The notes: a model not told the origin generated them from the letters alone. DNA of 64,000 nucleotides from Ferranicluibacter rubi (GCF_011603255.1 NZ_JAANCM010000009.1:62001-126000); one strand, 5' to 3'. Positions 1-12,860 are shown, counted from the first letter of the stretch. A program made the numbers and translations.

Positions 1-597
1 ATCGCGCGACCAGAAGGCCGGGAAGATGTCGCTGTCATAGGTGACGACCGGCACGCCGCGGGTTTCCAGCACTTCGAGGGTTTTTGGAATATCGAGGATG
101 GCCTTTGCGCCGGCGCAGACCACGATAACGCCGGTGCGGGCGAGCTCTTCGAGGTCGGCCGAGATGTCGAAGGTCTCCTCGGCCTTGCGGTGCACCCCGC
201 CGATGCCGCCTGTGGCGAAGACGCGGATGCCGGCGCGGGCGGCGGCGATCATGGTGGCGGCGACGGTGGTCGCGCCCGTGCGGCGTTCGGCGATAGCAAA
301 GGCAAGGTCGGCGCGCGAGACCTTCATGGCGCCGCGGGTCTGGGCCAGCGCTTCCAGCAGTTCGGCATCGAGACCGATGTGCAGCGTGCCGTCGATGACG
401 GCGATGGTCGCGGGAACGGCGCCCTGGTCACGGATGATCGCCTCGACGCTGCGGGCCATGTCGAGATTGCCGGGGTAGGGCATGCCATGGGTGATGATGG
501 TCGATTCCAGCGCGACGATGGCCGAGCCACGTGCCTTGGCGGCGGCGACTTCGGAGGAATAGGCGATCGGCAGATCGTGCGAGATGGGGCGTGTCAT
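1..597 (-). CDS. psuG: pseudouridine-5'-phosphate glycosidase PsuG (C-terminus beyond window)
   Basis: The 199 visible residues match the N-terminal two thirds of PsuG, which reversibly splits pseudouridine 5'-phosphate into uracil and ribose 5-phosphate in the cytoplasm. Typical stretches are [14 protein letters not shown] near residue 30, [14 protein letters not shown] near residue 64 and [13 protein letters not shown]-like sequence ([11 protein letters not shown]) around residue 127. The family is about 305-312 residues, so roughly 110 residues lie left of the window. The ATG overlaps the stop of the upstream kinase gene as ATGA, so translation of the two is probably coupled. Together they form the pseudouridine catabolism pair: kinase first, glycosidase second. 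Confident. Confidence 0.93.
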   Translation of the reverse strand, partial: MTRPISHDLPIAYSSEVAAAKARGSAIVALESTIITHGMPYPGNLDMARSVEAIIRDQGAVPATIAVIDGTLHIGLDAELLEALAQTRGAMKVSRADLAFAIAERRTGATTVAATMIAAARAGIRVFATGGIGGVHRKAEETFDISADLEELARTGVIVVCAGAKAILDIPKTLEVLETRGVPVVTYDSDIFPAFWSRD

Positions 598-1574
598 GGG
601 GCATCCTTTTCGGCAATGCGGTGATGAGGCTGTGAAAACAGGATTTCGGCAGGCGACACAAGGTCCAATTCCTGCGCCAGCCGTTCTGGAGAAAGATCGT
701 CTGCCACCGCCAGCGGCGAGCGGACGGTCACGGCGGCGGCACCCACGCCTGCGCGCAGGCATTCGCCGAGAGCCGCGCCCCGCATCAGGGCGTCGAGGAA
801 GCCGGCCGCCAGCGCATCTCCGGCGCCGGTCACGTCGCCCAAGGCTTCGATGACAGGGGGGCGCACGGTTGCGACCGCGTCGCCCTTGAAGGCAACGGCC
901 GCACGGCCGCCACGCGTGACCACCCCGCCGGCAATGCCCGCGCCTCGCAGGATCGCCGGCCAGCCGTCCGCCGTCGTGCTCTTTTCGCCGCCGATCGCGG
1001 CGGCCTCGGCCTCGTTGAGAAACAGAAGGTCGAGATGGGGAAAGGCCGGCCTCAGCCTTTCGACCTTTGCCGGAGAGATGGCGATCGCCGCCGTCCGCGC
1101 ACCTGCTTCCTTCGCCATCCGAAGGGCGGCGGACAGCGTTTCGGCGGGCAGGTTCGCATCGACCAGCACGAGATGCGCCTCGTCAACGAGATCGCGCAAC
1201 GCGCGCTGGCGGAGCCTGCGGGGCGAGAACATCGTGTAGAGATCCATGTCGGCGAGCGCGACGACGAGGTTGCCGTCCGCCTCCAGAATGGCGGTGTAGC
1301 TCGGCGTCCGCCTGTCGAGGAAGGTGAACGCGCGGTCGATGACGCCCGCGGCTTCCGCCGCACGCGCCACCGTTTCCCCCTCCGCATCGCCGCCACGCGG
1401 CGCGACCATGCTGACGGACAGGCCCAGCCGCGCCATGCCGCGTGCCGCGTTGAAACCGCCGCCGCCGGCCTCCTCGAACCAGCGGCCCGGATTGCTGGCG
1501 CCGAGCGTCGTGGTGCTGGCGATACGACCGCGCCGATCGATATGCGCGCCGCCGAAGACGACCACGTTCTTCAT
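594..1574 (-). CDS. psuK: PfkB-family carbohydrate kinase, probably pseudouridine kinase PsuK
   Basis: A 326-residue ribokinase-type sugar kinase. The N-terminus ([12 protein letters not shown]) and the glycine-rich [15 protein letters not shown] segment near residues 37-51 bind substrate. The PfkB signature [13 protein letters not shown] lies at 247-259, with the probable catalytic base Asp253. The family phosphorylates sugars or nucleosides with ATP. The assignment to pseudouridine comes from the neighbour: its stop codon overlaps the start of psuG (ATGA), the standard psuK-psuG arrangement in which the kinase supplies pseudouridine 5'-phosphate to the glycosidase. Start ATG at 1574. Substrate is inferred from context; the kinase family itself is certain. 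Confidence 0.88.
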   Translation of the reverse strand: MKNVVVFGGAHIDRRGRIASTTTLGASNPGRWFEEAGGGGFNAARGMARLGLSVSMVAPRGGDAEGETVARAAEAAGVIDRAFTFLDRRTPSYTAILEADGNLVVALADMDLYTMFSPRRLRQRALRDLVDEAHLVLVDANLPAETLSAALRMAKEAGARTAAIAISPAKVERLRPAFPHLDLLFLNEAEAAAIGGEKSTTADGWPAILRGAGIAGGVVTRGGRAAVAFKGDAVATVRPPVIEALGDVTGAGDALAAGFLDALMRGAALGECLRAGVGAAAVTVRSPLAVADDLSPERLAQELDLVSPAEILFSQPHHRIAEKDAP

Positions 1575-1666
1575 GCGATGTCTCCTGGTGCGAGAACCCC
1601 TACGAACCGATTCGCTCGACCGGACGGAGGGGAGAACGGTTGTACTTCAATGACATGCACAGGGGA

Positions 1667-1681
1667 GAACATGAACGGAAC
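1667..1681 (+). promoter_or_regulatory. LexA (SOS) box, perfect GAAC-N7-GAAC
   Basis: GAAC at 1667-1670 and GAAC at 1678-1681 are separated by exactly seven bases, the alphaproteobacterial LexA direct-repeat motif (GTTC-N7-GTTC on the other strand). It lies about 45 bases upstream of the probable recA -35 element and also about 90 bases upstream of the divergent kinase gene start, so it could affect either gene. Confidence 0.6.
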
Positions 1682-1723
1682 ACAGCTCGAATTCGAATGA
1701 TGAGTCAATGCGTTGAAGGCCTC

Positions 1724-1752
1724 TTGCAGGATGAGAACAAAAAGAGTACATA
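1724..1752 (+). promoter_or_regulatory. recA promoter with overlapping second LexA box
   Basis: A -35-like TTGCAG (1724-1729) and -10-like TACATA (1747-1752) are 17 bases apart. Between them lies GAAC-N7-GTAC (1735-1749), one base off the LexA consensus, covering the spacer and the start of the -10. A repressor bound here would block RNA polymerase, the expected arrangement for an SOS-induced recA. Confidence 0.6.
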
Positions 1753-1808
1753 CAGACCAGCGGCGGGTTCATTGCCTCGATTGACCCGATAACCTAAAGG
1801 TGGATGAA

Positions 1809-2900
<1,092 letters not shown>

Positions 2901-2999
2901 GACGCGCGAAGAGAGTCTCGAGGTGCGTGACGTTGTCGTCATGCGCGCCTCTTCAGGCAGGCTCGACAGGTTCTGATGTCAGGCCATGCCTGTGTCGAG

Positions 3000-3028
3000 C
3001 GGCTGCTCCCTTCCGGGGCGGCCGTTTT
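3000..3028 (+). terminator. rho-independent terminator after recA
   Basis: CGGCTGCTCC (3000-3009) pairs with GGGGCGGCCG (3015-3024), including two G-T pairs, around a five-base loop, followed by TTTT. It separates recA from alaS. Confidence 0.75.
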
Positions 3029-3269
3029 GCTGTGTGATCGGTGCAGACCGTGATGGGCGATCCGTGCGGGCGCGAAGGATTGCACGTGGTGGCGCCTGTT
3101 GCGGGACATGCTGCTGGACAGGCATTTCTGCGAACGATAAAAGCCTCGGGTTCGCGCATGCCTGCTGCTCCGATGATGGAACCGGCTTGCGCGTGGACGT
3201 GAACAATCGATACCGCCCGGAGCCGCTCGTTAGCAGCAGCCAGGGTAGCGCAGGGACGAAGGACCAGAC
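3029..3269. other. non-coding spacer before alaS
   Basis: The recA-alaS gap (2901-3269) holds the recA terminator and then about 240 bases in which I see no convincing gene. An open frame from 2986 has no ribosome binding site and runs into alaS out of frame. The alaS promoter must lie here; GACGAAGGA at 3256-3264 is its likely ribosome binding site. No T-box-like leader is evident. Confidence 0.5.
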
Positions 3270-5948
<2,679 letters not shown>

Positions 5949-5962
5949 TCGAGCTTGTTTGA

Positions 5963-5993
5963 GGGCGCGCTGACGACAGCGCGCTCGCATTTT
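5963..5993 (+). terminator. rho-independent terminator after alaS
   Basis: A perfect eight-base-pair stem, GCGCGCTG (5965-5972) with CAGCGCGC (5977-5984), and ACGA loop, followed after a few bases by TTTTCTT. Confidence 0.8.
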
Positions 5994-6420
5994 CTTGAGT
6001 GTACGTGATGATCGCCCTGGGGCGCTTTGGTCATACAAGCTGTTCAGCCGCAGGGAGCTTTCAGACGGTTTCTGGCTCATCGTTTCCGATGAGAAAAAGC
6101 GAAAACCGCAAAAGCTTCTTCTGTAAGGGCCCGATGATAACGGGCGGTCCATCCACCTCTCCGTCATTCTGGGCTTGACCCGGACTCTAGCCAGCCCAAG
6201 TCCTCGGGCTGAGACCTGTCTTTTGACCTGACAGGCGTCGCTTCTGAAACCGCATCGGTGAAGATAGAGGCAGAGTTTTTGTCGGCAGCGTGCCTGCCGT
6301 CTCGCCAGAAATTTGCTCCGCCTGTTGCCCAGTTTGGCAGCCGATCAAGCGGACCACGTATCGGAGCCGCTTGCAACCGCCCATGTTCAAAGCCTTGACA
6401 GCGCCGCCTCGCTCCGGTGG
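5994..6420. other. 427-base non-coding stretch with inverted repeats
   Basis: No credible gene lies here on either strand. It holds an inverted repeat CTCATCG-TTTC-CGATGAG (6076-6093) and a degenerate rhizobial extragenic palindrome at 6162-6186. The short minus-strand open frame at 6187-6390 has no recognisable family and no ribosome binding site, and I do not call it. Confidence 0.5.
6162..6186 (+). repeat. degenerate rhizobial extragenic palindrome
   Basis: CGTCATTCTGGGCTTGACCC followed by GGACTC resembles, in reverse orientation, the better preserved element at 57794-57816 (core CTCGGG...CCCGAG flanked by GTCAT). Such GGGCTTG(A/T)CCC palindromes are scattered between genes in Rhizobiaceae. 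Confidence 0.5.
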
Positions 6421-6882
6421 CTAAAGCGGCTTGCGATACTGAACAAACCCCGAGGCCGCCGCGACGCGGTCGTAGAGGCGGCGGGCGGTGGTGTTGTGGT
6501 CTTGGGTCAGCCAGTAGAGGCGGCCGGCTTGTTTCTCGCGGGCGAGATCGGCGGTGGCTTCGATGAGGGCGCCGCCGGTGCCTGCGCCGCGGCTGGTGGG
6601 GTCGACGAAGAGGTCCTGGAGGTAGCAGGTGCTCTCCGGAAGCCAGCAGGAACGGTGGAAGATGATGTGGGCGATGCCGGCGAGGCGGTCGTTCGCATCG
6701 AAGGCGCCGAGCGCATGCATGGGCTCGGAGGCGTCCAGCAGCCGCTGCCAGGTGAGATCGTATTGGGCCTCCGGGAGCGTCGTCTCGTAGAAGGCGAGGT
6801 AGGCGCGCCACATCGGTTCCCACTGCGTACGATCCTGCGGTTCGAGGGGGCGGATCGTCTGCTGGGTGAGGCTTGTGGTCAT
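6421..6882 (-). CDS. GNAT-family N-acetyltransferase
   Basis: A 153-residue single-domain GNAT protein. The acetyl-CoA-binding motif is LQDLFVDPTSRGAGTGGALI around residues 88-107 (R/Q-x-x-G-x-G/A form: RGAGTGG), followed by the helix and the C-terminal NTTARRLYDRVAAASGFVQY typical of the family. GNAT enzymes transfer acetyl from acetyl-CoA to amines; the substrate here cannot be told. It has the same strand as icd but its start lies 125 bases downstream of the icd stop, past a terminator, so it is probably transcribed separately. No clear Shine-Dalgarno precedes the ATG. Confidence 0.88.
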   Translation of the reverse strand: MTTSLTQQTIRPLEPQDRTQWEPMWRAYLAFYETTLPEAQYDLTWQRLLDASEPMHALGAFDANDRLAGIAHIIFHRSCWLPESTCYLQDLFVDPTSRGAGTGGALIEATADLAREKQAGRLYWLTQDHNTTARRLYDRVAAASGFVQYRKPL

Positions 6883-6945
6883 CGGTGTCTCGCGGGAGGA
6901 TGTCTTACGCCGGGTAAGAGCGCTGCGTGTAGTATGACCAAGTGA

Positions 6946-6979
6946 TGAAACGAAAGAACCCGGCTGTAAAGCCGGGTTC
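6946..6979 (-). terminator. rho-independent terminator after icd
   Basis: A perfect ten-base-pair stem GAACCCGGCT/AGCCGGGTTC (6956-6965 with 6970-6979) and a four-base loop. On the minus strand it is followed by TTTCGTTTC. Confidence 0.8.
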
Positions 6980-7007
6980 GATGCATGCCGTCGGGTTTTG
7001 TGCCGGA

Positions 7008-8222
7008 TCAGGCGGCCATGGCCTTACCCAGGTTTTCGTCGATCTTGTCGAGGAAACCGGTGGTGGAGAGCCAGGGCTGGTCGGGACCGATGAGGAGTGC
7101 GAGGTCCTTGGTCATGTAGCCGTCCTCGACCGTCTCGATGCAGACGCGCTCCAGCGTGTCGGCGAACTTTGTCAGCTCGGCATTGCCGTCGAGCTTTGCG
7201 CGATGGGCGAGGCCACGCGTCCAGGCGAAGATCGAGGCGATCGAGTTGGTCGAGGTTTCCTCGCCCTTCTGGTGCTGGCGGTAGTGGCGCGTCACCGTGC
7301 CGTGTGCGGCTTCGGCTTCCACCGTCTGGCCATCCGGTGTCATCAGAACCGAGGTCATCAGGCCGAGCGAGCCGAAGCCCTGGGCCACGATGTCGGACTG
7401 GACGTCGCCGTCATAGTTCTTGCAGGCCCAGACGTAGCCACCCGACCACTTGAGCGCCGAGGCGACCATGTCGTCGATCAGGCGGTGTTCGTACCAGATC
7501 TTGGCTTCCTTGAACTTGTCTGCGAATTCCTTTTCGAAGACCTCCTGGAAGATGTCCTTGAAGCGGCCGTCATAGACCTTGAGGATGGTGTTCTTGGTCG
7601 ACAGGTAGACCGGAACGCCGCGCTGCAGGCCGTAGTTCAGCGATGCGCGGGCGAAATCGGTGATCGATTCGTCGAGGTTGTACATGCCCATGGCCACGCC
7701 GGCGGCCGGTGCGTCGTAAACTTCGTGTTCGATTTCCGTGCCGTCGTCGCCGACGAACTTCATCGTCAGCTTGCCCTTGCCGGGGAACTTGAAGTCGGTC
7801 GCGCGGTACTGGTCGCCGAAGGCGTGGCGGCCGACGATGATCGGCTTGGTCCAGCCGGGAACGAGGCGCGGCACGTTCTTGCAGATGATCGGCTCGCGGA
7901 AGATGACTCCGCCGAGAATGTTGCGGATCGTGCCGTTCGGCGACTTCCACATCTTCTTCAGGCCGAATTCCTCGACGCGCTGCTCGTCCGGGGTGATTGT
8001 CGCGCACTTGACGCCGACGCCGTGCTTCTTGATGGCGTTGGCCGCGTCGATCGTCACCTTGTCGTCGGTGGCGTCGCGGTTTTCCATGCCGAGATCGTAG
8101 TATTCAAGGTCGATGTCCAGGTAGGGGTGGATCAGTTTTTCCTTGATGAACTGCCAGATGATGCGGGTCATCTCGTCGCCGTCGAGTTCGACGACGGGAT
8201 TGGCGACCTTGATCTTGCTCAT
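7008..8222 (-). CDS. icd: isocitrate dehydrogenase (NADP-dependent)
   Basis: 404 residues, opening [20 protein letters not shown], the eukaryote-like (type II) homodimeric NADP-IDH usual in Rhizobiales rather than the E. coli type. It oxidatively decarboxylates isocitrate to 2-oxoglutarate in the TCA cycle. Substrate- and metal-binding stretches include [13 protein letters not shown] near residue 94, the [10 protein letters not shown] segment, [20 protein letters not shown] near residue 270 and the NADP-binding HGTVTRHYR near residue 312. Transcribed alone, with a strong hairpin terminator downstream and a 177-base divergent spacer to the exporter gene upstream. Confidence 0.98.
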   Translation of the reverse strand: MSKIKVANPVVELDGDEMTRIIWQFIKEKLIHPYLDIDLEYYDLGMENRDATDDKVTIDAANAIKKHGVGVKCATITPDEQRVEEFGLKKMWKSPNGTIRNILGGVIFREPIICKNVPRLVPGWTKPIIVGRHAFGDQYRATDFKFPGKGKLTMKFVGDDGTEIEHEVYDAPAAGVAMGMYNLDESITDFARASLNYGLQRGVPVYLSTKNTILKVYDGRFKDIFQEVFEKEFADKFKEAKIWYEHRLIDDMVASALKWSGGYVWACKNYDGDVQSDIVAQGFGSLGLMTSVLMTPDGQTVEAEAAHGTVTRHYRQHQKGEETSTNSIASIFAWTRGLAHRAKLDGNAELTKFADTLERVCIETVEDGYMTKDLALLIGPDQPWLSTTGFLDKIDENLGKAMAA

Positions 8223-8399
8223 GAATACGTGCCTCGTAGCTTGGAGTGGGGCTGGAAATAACGGATGCCCCGTTTGCGGAACGGACGATAGGTGGCGCTA
8301 TAGCATTGGCAAGGCCCGAGGCAAAGCGGCGGGCGTTAAAACTTATGCGACTTTCGCGATCTTATCGTTTGAAAACAGTGGATCGAGCGTCGATACGAC

Positions 8400-10535
8400 A
8401 TGGCCATGGATGTCTTTTCCCTGCGTGACTGGCTGCTCGCCAACGATCCCGCCTTTTCGCGGCTGCGCACCGGGCTGCGGGTGACGCTGAGCGTCTGCCT
8501 GTCCGTCGGTCTTCTCGCAGCGTTTCACAGTCTCGTCGCTCCTCTACCGAAGGCCGCCTATGCGCTGGCCATCACGCTGTCGATCCAGAGCGGCCTGTCG
8601 GTGAAGGACGCCTCGATGCGCGAGCAGTTCGCGACGCGGCTTATGGGCTGCGGCGTCTGCATCGGCGTCGTGGGGCTTGCCGCGCTTCTGGAAGGGAACC
8701 GGCTCGCCTCCGATCTCGCCTTCCTCGTGCTGATCTTCCTGGCCACTTACGCCAGGACTTTTGGGCCGCGCGGCTTCGCGCTCGGCATGTTCGCCTTCAT
8801 GTCTTACTTCATCGGCGCCTATCTCCGGCCCGACCTCGGCGACCTGCCGGCAACGGCGCTGGGGCCGCTGACGGCGCTTCTGGTCGGGCAGGGCGTCCGC
8901 CGCTTCGTCCTGGCCGACGACTGGCGGGTCGATCTCGGTCGGGCGGTGGTGGCGGTGGAAACGCGGGTCGATCGCATCCTCGCCCGGATTTCCGCGACGA
9001 CCGGCGGGATCGACGAGCGCGACCGGCGGCAGATGGATCGGCAGGTGGAGCGGCTGAAGGATGCCGTGCTGATGGCGGAAAGCTTCGTGCCGGCGCGGCC
9101 CGAGACGGACGGGCGACACGATGCGGAACGGGACGATCCGCGCCGGATCGCGGTGACGATCTGCCTCTTCGAACTGCATGTCGCGGCCGAGAGCCTCGTC
9201 GTTCTCTCGCGGCAGGCTTTTCCGCCGGCGCGGCTGGTTGCCGCCCTGCGTGTTGGATCGCGGGAGCGGGTGGAACGGCTGGCCCGCAATGCCGCGCGAT
9301 CGGCACCGGACGACATCTATCTGCAGGAAACGATCGATGCCTGCCTGTCGCTCGATGCTGTGCGGCGGCGGCTTGCCGTTGCGGTGCAGCGGTTCGTGGC
9401 GGCGCCGGATGTTTCGCGAGGGATGGAGGCGCCGGACAATGCTGGAGCGGTCGGGCTCAAGCTGGCAGGCTTCACCCTCTCCGACCCGGCGGTGCGCACG
9501 GCCATCCAGATCACGCTCGCCTCCGCCCTTGCCATGGTTTTCGGGCTGATGCTGTCGCGGGAGCGATGGTTCTGGGCGGTGCTGTCGGCCTTCCTCGTCT
9601 TTACCAATACGCGATCCCGCGGGGATACGGCGATGCGGGCCGTCCAGCGGTCCATCGGGACGCTGTTCGGCATCTCCGTCGGTCTCGTGGCAGCGAGCCT
9701 GCTGCAGACGATGACGCCGGTGATTCTCGTTCTCGCCGCTGTCTGCGTCTTTCTGGCGTTCTACCTCCTGGCCATCTCCTATGCCGCCATGACCTTCTTT
9801 GTGTCGATCGTGCTGGCGCTGGTCTACAGCCTGATCGGCAGCCTGACGCCGGAGGTGCTGATCCTACGGCTCGAAGAAACGGTCATCGGCTCGCTCGCGG
9901 GGTTGGCGGTGGCCTTTCTGGTCTTTCCTGCACGGACGGAAACGCTGGCGGGCGAGGCGCTTCACCGCTGGTGCACAGCGCTGCGGCGCCTGTTGACGGA
10001 TGCCGCGGAAGGGCGCAGCGGCTTCGATCTGATCCACCGGTCGCAGGTGCTGGAGCGGGCCTATGCCGAACTTTCCTCGGTCGTCCGGCCGCTCGGATCC
10101 TCTTGGCAACTGGTGACGCGGCCGGGCGTCGTGCGGCAAACGCTGATGACTTTGATGACGGCGACCTACTGGGCGCGGACCTTTGCCGGCGGGCTCGCGG
10201 CCGATCCGTCCCGCAACGGGCTGGACTTCCACGTCGTCGGCGCAGGGGAAGCAGACGAAGGCGGCCTCCCGTCCGCGCAGATGGTGCCGCTGGTGGCGGA
10301 GGCGCTGGCCGCCGTCGACCGGATCGAGGCGAAGGGTGGCGCGTTATTTTTGACGAAGCGGATGGCGCTGCCGCGCAAGCGCCGTCATTTCCGCCTATCG
10401 CGGCAGTCGTCCCTCGTCGGCCTGGAGATGATCGCGCTGACGCTGTCGCGGCTGGAGCCGGAGCTAGAGGCGGGGGACGCGCCACAGACATCCCCGCCGA
10501 CCAAGCCGGGGCCGCATCAGGAGAGCCGCGCGTGA
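8400..10535 (+). CDS. FUSC-family inner-membrane exporter component
   Basis: A 711-residue membrane protein with two hydrophobic blocks, about residues 25-170 and 355-515, each with several membrane segments and each followed by a soluble stretch. This is the duplicated layout of the fusaric-acid-resistance/aromatic acid exporter (FUSC, AaeB-like) family. Diagnostic text in the second block is RERWFWAVLSAFLVFTNTRS followed by AVQRSIGTLFGISVG. AaeB proteins usually work with a membrane-fusion protein (AaeA); none is encoded next to it here. Instead the next gene, a small secreted protein, starts within its stop codon (GTGA). Start ATG 8400, with ATG 8406 possible; neither has a strong ribosome binding site. 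Confidence 0.85.
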   Translation: MAMDVFSLRDWLLANDPAFSRLRTGLRVTLSVCLSVGLLAAFHSLVAPLPKAAYALAITLSIQSGLSVKDASMREQFATRLMGCGVCIGVVGLAALLEGNRLASDLAFLVLIFLATYARTFGPRGFALGMFAFMSYFIGAYLRPDLGDLPATALGPLTALLVGQGVRRFVLADDWRVDLGRAVVAVETRVDRILARISATTGGIDERDRRQMDRQVERLKDAVLMAESFVPARPETDGRHDAERDDPRRIAVTICLFELHVAAESLVVLSRQAFPPARLVAALRVGSRERVERLARNAARSAPDDIYLQETIDACLSLDAVRRRLAVAVQRFVAAPDVSRGMEAPDNAGAVGLKLAGFTLSDPAVRTAIQITLASALAMVFGLMLSRERWFWAVLSAFLVFTNTRSRGDTAMRAVQRSIGTLFGISVGLVAASLLQTMTPVILVLAAVCVFLAFYLLAISYAAMTFFVSIVLALVYSLIGSLTPEVLILRLEETVIGSLAGLAVAFLVFPARTETLAGEALHRWCTALRRLLTDAAEGRSGFDLIHRSQVLERAYAELSSVVRPLGSSWQLVTRPGVVRQTLMTLMTATYWARTFAGGLAADPSRNGLDFHVVGAGEADEGGLPSAQMVPLVAEALAAVDRIEAKGGALFLTKRMALPRKRRHFRLSRQSSLVGLEMIALTLSRLEPELEAGDAPQTSPPTKPGPHQESRA

Positions 10536-11050
10536 AACGAACCCTTCTCTGTACCCTTTTTGCCCTCGCCGGCACGGCGGCACATGCCGCCGATGTCGCG
10601 GCGCCGGTCAAGGAAATCATGGCGGAAGCGCAGAATGGCTGGTCGGAAAATCCGGTCGGGGAACCGCGCGACTATTTCGATGACGAGCGTCTGAAGCGGA
10701 TCTACAGCCAGGATTTCGTACGTGTCTACAAGGATGCGACGCGTTTTCCCGCTTTTGAGGATGGCGATTCGCCACTCGATTACGACCCGATCGTCAGCGG
10801 GCAGGACAGTTGCTCGCTGAAGGACGTGAAGATCGTGCCGGCAGCACCCGTGACCGGGCGTGCCGATGTGGCTGTTACCTTCGACAATATCTCCTGCCTT
10901 GAAGATCCGGGCGACCGGAAGCCCGCCGAGCTGCATTTCATCGTCGTCGAGGAAAACGGGCATCCCGTTATCGACGATATCCTGCGCGGCGGCGAGCAGG
11001 GCTCGCTGAAGGGCGAACTTGCCGCCATCGCCGCGCAGGGTGCGCAGTAG
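10532..11050 (+). CDS. secreted DUF3828-like protein
   Basis: A 172-residue protein with an N-terminal signal peptide (MKRTLLCTLFALAGTAAHA, GTG start), so periplasmic or exported. The body has YFDDERLKRIYSQDFVRVYK, a DxDPIVSGQD-like segment (YDPIVSGQDSC) and two cysteines about 40 residues apart that could form a disulfide. The pattern resembles DUF3828 proteins of unknown function; this is a weak assignment. The GTG overlaps the exporter stop (GTGA), so it is translated with the FUSC protein and may be its periplasmic accessory. That role is an inference from position only. Confidence 0.75.
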   Translation: MKRTLLCTLFALAGTAAHAADVAAPVKEIMAEAQNGWSENPVGEPRDYFDDERLKRIYSQDFVRVYKDATRFPAFEDGDSPLDYDPIVSGQDSCSLKDVKIVPAAPVTGRADVAVTFDNISCLEDPGDRKPAELHFIVVEENGHPVIDDILRGGEQGSLKGELAAIAAQGAQ

Positions 11051-11144
11051 GCCCCGTCTTTCAAAACCGGCCGATCTGTGCGACGAAGCGGCGACATGTG
11101 ACGGGAGCCGTTTCGGATGCGGCACCGCTTGGAATGGGGACGAT

Positions 11145-12005
11145 ATGGCAGGTACGAACAGTGAGCGTCCGCTTCTGGCGGAGGGACCGGCGATCATTCT
11201 GGTCCATCCGCAGCTCGGCGAGAACATCGGCATGGTTGCCCGGGCGATGGCGAATTTCGGGCTGGCCGAACTGCGTCTCGTCAACCCGCGCGACGGCTGG
11301 CCGAGCGAGAAGGCGCAGGCCGCCGCCAGCCGGGCCGACCATGTCATCAATCAGGCCAAGCTGTACGAGACCACGGAGGAGGCCGTTGCCGACCTCAATT
11401 TCGTCTATGCGACGACGGCGCGTGACCGATACGGCTATAAGCCGGTGCGTGCGCCGGGCGTGGCGGCGGAAACGCTGCGCGGCCGTTTTGCCAAGGGCGA
11501 GAAGACCGGGATCCTCTTCGGTCGTGAACGCACCGGTCTCACCAATGAGGAGATCGCGCTGGCCGACGAGATCGTGACGTTTCCGGTCAATCCGGCCTTC
11601 GCCTCGCTCAATCTCGCGCAGGCCGTGTTGCTGATGTCGTACGAGTGGATGAAGACGTCCATGGTCTCGGAGGACCAGACATCCTTTCAGGCGCTGCCAC
11701 AGCAGCCGGCGACCAAGACCGATCTGCAGGGACTATTCGATCATGTGGAAGAAGCGCTCGATTCGCGGGGCTATTTCCGGCCGCTCGCCAAGCGCCCGAA
11801 GCTCGTTGACAACCTGCGGGCGGTTCTGACGCGGCCGGCCTTCAGCGCTACCGAAATCCGCGTCATCCGCGGTGTCATTTCCTCGCTCGACCGCTTTTCC
11901 CGGGAAACGCCGCGCGGCGCGGGTGCGCCCGCCGATGGACGGAGCGGGGCCGGCCGCAACGTCGCGTCGCCAGAGACGGTATCGCCAGACGAGAGCGAGA
12001 GCTGA
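11145..12005 (+). CDS. trmJ: tRNA/rRNA methyltransferase, TrmJ-like (SpoU/TrmH family, group 1)
   Basis: A 286-residue SPOUT methyltransferase. The N-terminal half shows [20 protein letters not shown] (motif 1 region), [20 protein letters not shown] (motif 2) and [14 protein letters not shown] (motif 3), the trefoil-knot S-adenosylmethionine site. A helical C-terminal extension follows as in TrmJ, which 2'-O-methylates tRNA position 32. The start ATG 11145 is chosen for the GGGGA at 11136-11140 and because the conserved region begins shortly after. It ends one base before murI, so both are probably cotranscribed. Confidence 0.9.
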   Translation: MAGTNSERPLLAEGPAIILVHPQLGENIGMVARAMANFGLAELRLVNPRDGWPSEKAQAAASRADHVINQAKLYETTEEAVADLNFVYATTARDRYGYKPVRAPGVAAETLRGRFAKGEKTGILFGRERTGLTNEEIALADEIVTFPVNPAFASLNLAQAVLLMSYEWMKTSMVSEDQTSFQALPQQPATKTDLQGLFDHVEEALDSRGYFRPLAKRPKLVDNLRAVLTRPAFSATEIRVIRGVISSLDRFSRETPRGAGAPADGRSGAGRNVASPETVSPDESES

Positions 12006-12006
12006 C

Positions 12007-12801
12007 ATGAAGCCGGTTCTCGTCTTCGACAGCGGTATCGGCGGGCTGACGGTGCTGCGCGAGGCGCGGGTGCTGATGCCGGAGCGGCATTTCATCTATG
12101 TCGCCGACGATGCAGGCTTTCCCTATGGCGGCTGGACGGACGAGGCGGCGCTCAAGGCGCGGATCATCGGCCTTTTCGCGGACCTTCTCGCGCAGCACGA
12201 TCCGGAGGTGTGCATCGTCGCCTGCAATACGGCGTTTACGCTGGTGGGGGCTGACCTTCGCGCCGCCTTCCCGCAGATGCGCTTCGTCGGCACGGTTCCC
12301 GCGATCAAGCCGGCGGCGGAGCGGACGCGCTCCGGCATGGTCTCGGTGCTCGCCACCCCCGGCACGGTCAAGCGCGCCTATACCCGTGATCTCATCCAGT
12401 CCTTCGCCGCGCAGTGCGATGTCCAGCTTGTCGGCTCGCAGCATCTGGCGGCGATGGCGGAGGCCTATATTCGCGGAGAGACGGTGGAGGATGCCGCCGT
12501 GCTCGAAGAGATCGCGCCGTGTTTTCGGGAGGTTGACGGGCGCCGCACCGACATCGTCGTGCTCGCCTGCACGCATTACCCCTTCATGGCCAACGTCTTC
12601 CGCAAGCTTGCGCCCTGGCCGGTGGACTGGCTCGATCCGGCGGAAGCCATCGCCCGGCAGGCCCGCCGGCTGGTGCCTGCGTCTGAGAGCTACGTGCCGC
12701 TAACGGGCATCGATCCCGCGATCTTCACCTCGGCAGCGCCTGACTTCTCCACACGGCGGTTGCTGCAGGGGTTCGGGCTGACGGTGTCGCCGCCGCTTTA
12801 A
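12007..12801 (+). CDS. murI: glutamate racemase
   Basis: 264 residues; supplies D-glutamate for peptidoglycan. All hallmark motifs are present: [10 protein letters not shown] (Asp8, Ser9), PYGGW at 39-43, CNTA with catalytic Cys73, and ACTHYP with catalytic Cys188 and His190. Starts one base after the trmJ-like stop. This trmJ-murI pairing is common in Rhizobiales, and there is no separate promoter space between the genes. Confidence 0.97.
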   Translation: MKPVLVFDSGIGGLTVLREARVLMPERHFIYVADDAGFPYGGWTDEAALKARIIGLFADLLAQHDPEVCIVACNTAFTLVGADLRAAFPQMRFVGTVPAIKPAAERTRSGMVSVLATPGTVKRAYTRDLIQSFAAQCDVQLVGSQHLAAMAEAYIRGETVEDAAVLEEIAPCFREVDGRRTDIVVLACTHYPFMANVFRKLAPWPVDWLDPAEAIARQARRLVPASESYVPLTGIDPAIFTSAAPDFSTRRLLQGFGLTVSPPL

Positions 12802-12815
12802 GTCCTTGTTTTGCT

Positions 12816-12860
12816 GCATGTCGTTCTCGCAAAACCGCTGCACACTTTTGCGCGACATGC
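12816..12860. repeat. rhizobial intergenic inverted-repeat element
   Basis: A 45-base element with perfect terminal inverted repeats GCATGTCG (12816-12823) and CGACATGC (12853-12860), and internal arms CTCGCAAAA / TTTTGCGC that also pair. I recognise near-identical elements from many Rhizobium and Agrobacterium intergenic regions. It sits between murI and the HerA-like ATPase; a second hairpin GCGCCCG-ATGA-CGGGCGC follows at 12875-12892. Confidence 0.6.

Noticed and set aside
3029-3269. T-box or other leader riboswitch before alaS
   Set aside because: No T-box sequence or specifier stem is visible, and T-boxes are essentially absent from alphaproteobacteria.
6187-6390. 67-codon minus-strand open frame downstream of the GNAT gene
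   Set aside because: No ribosome binding site, no recognisable sequence, located next to a repeat; most likely chance.
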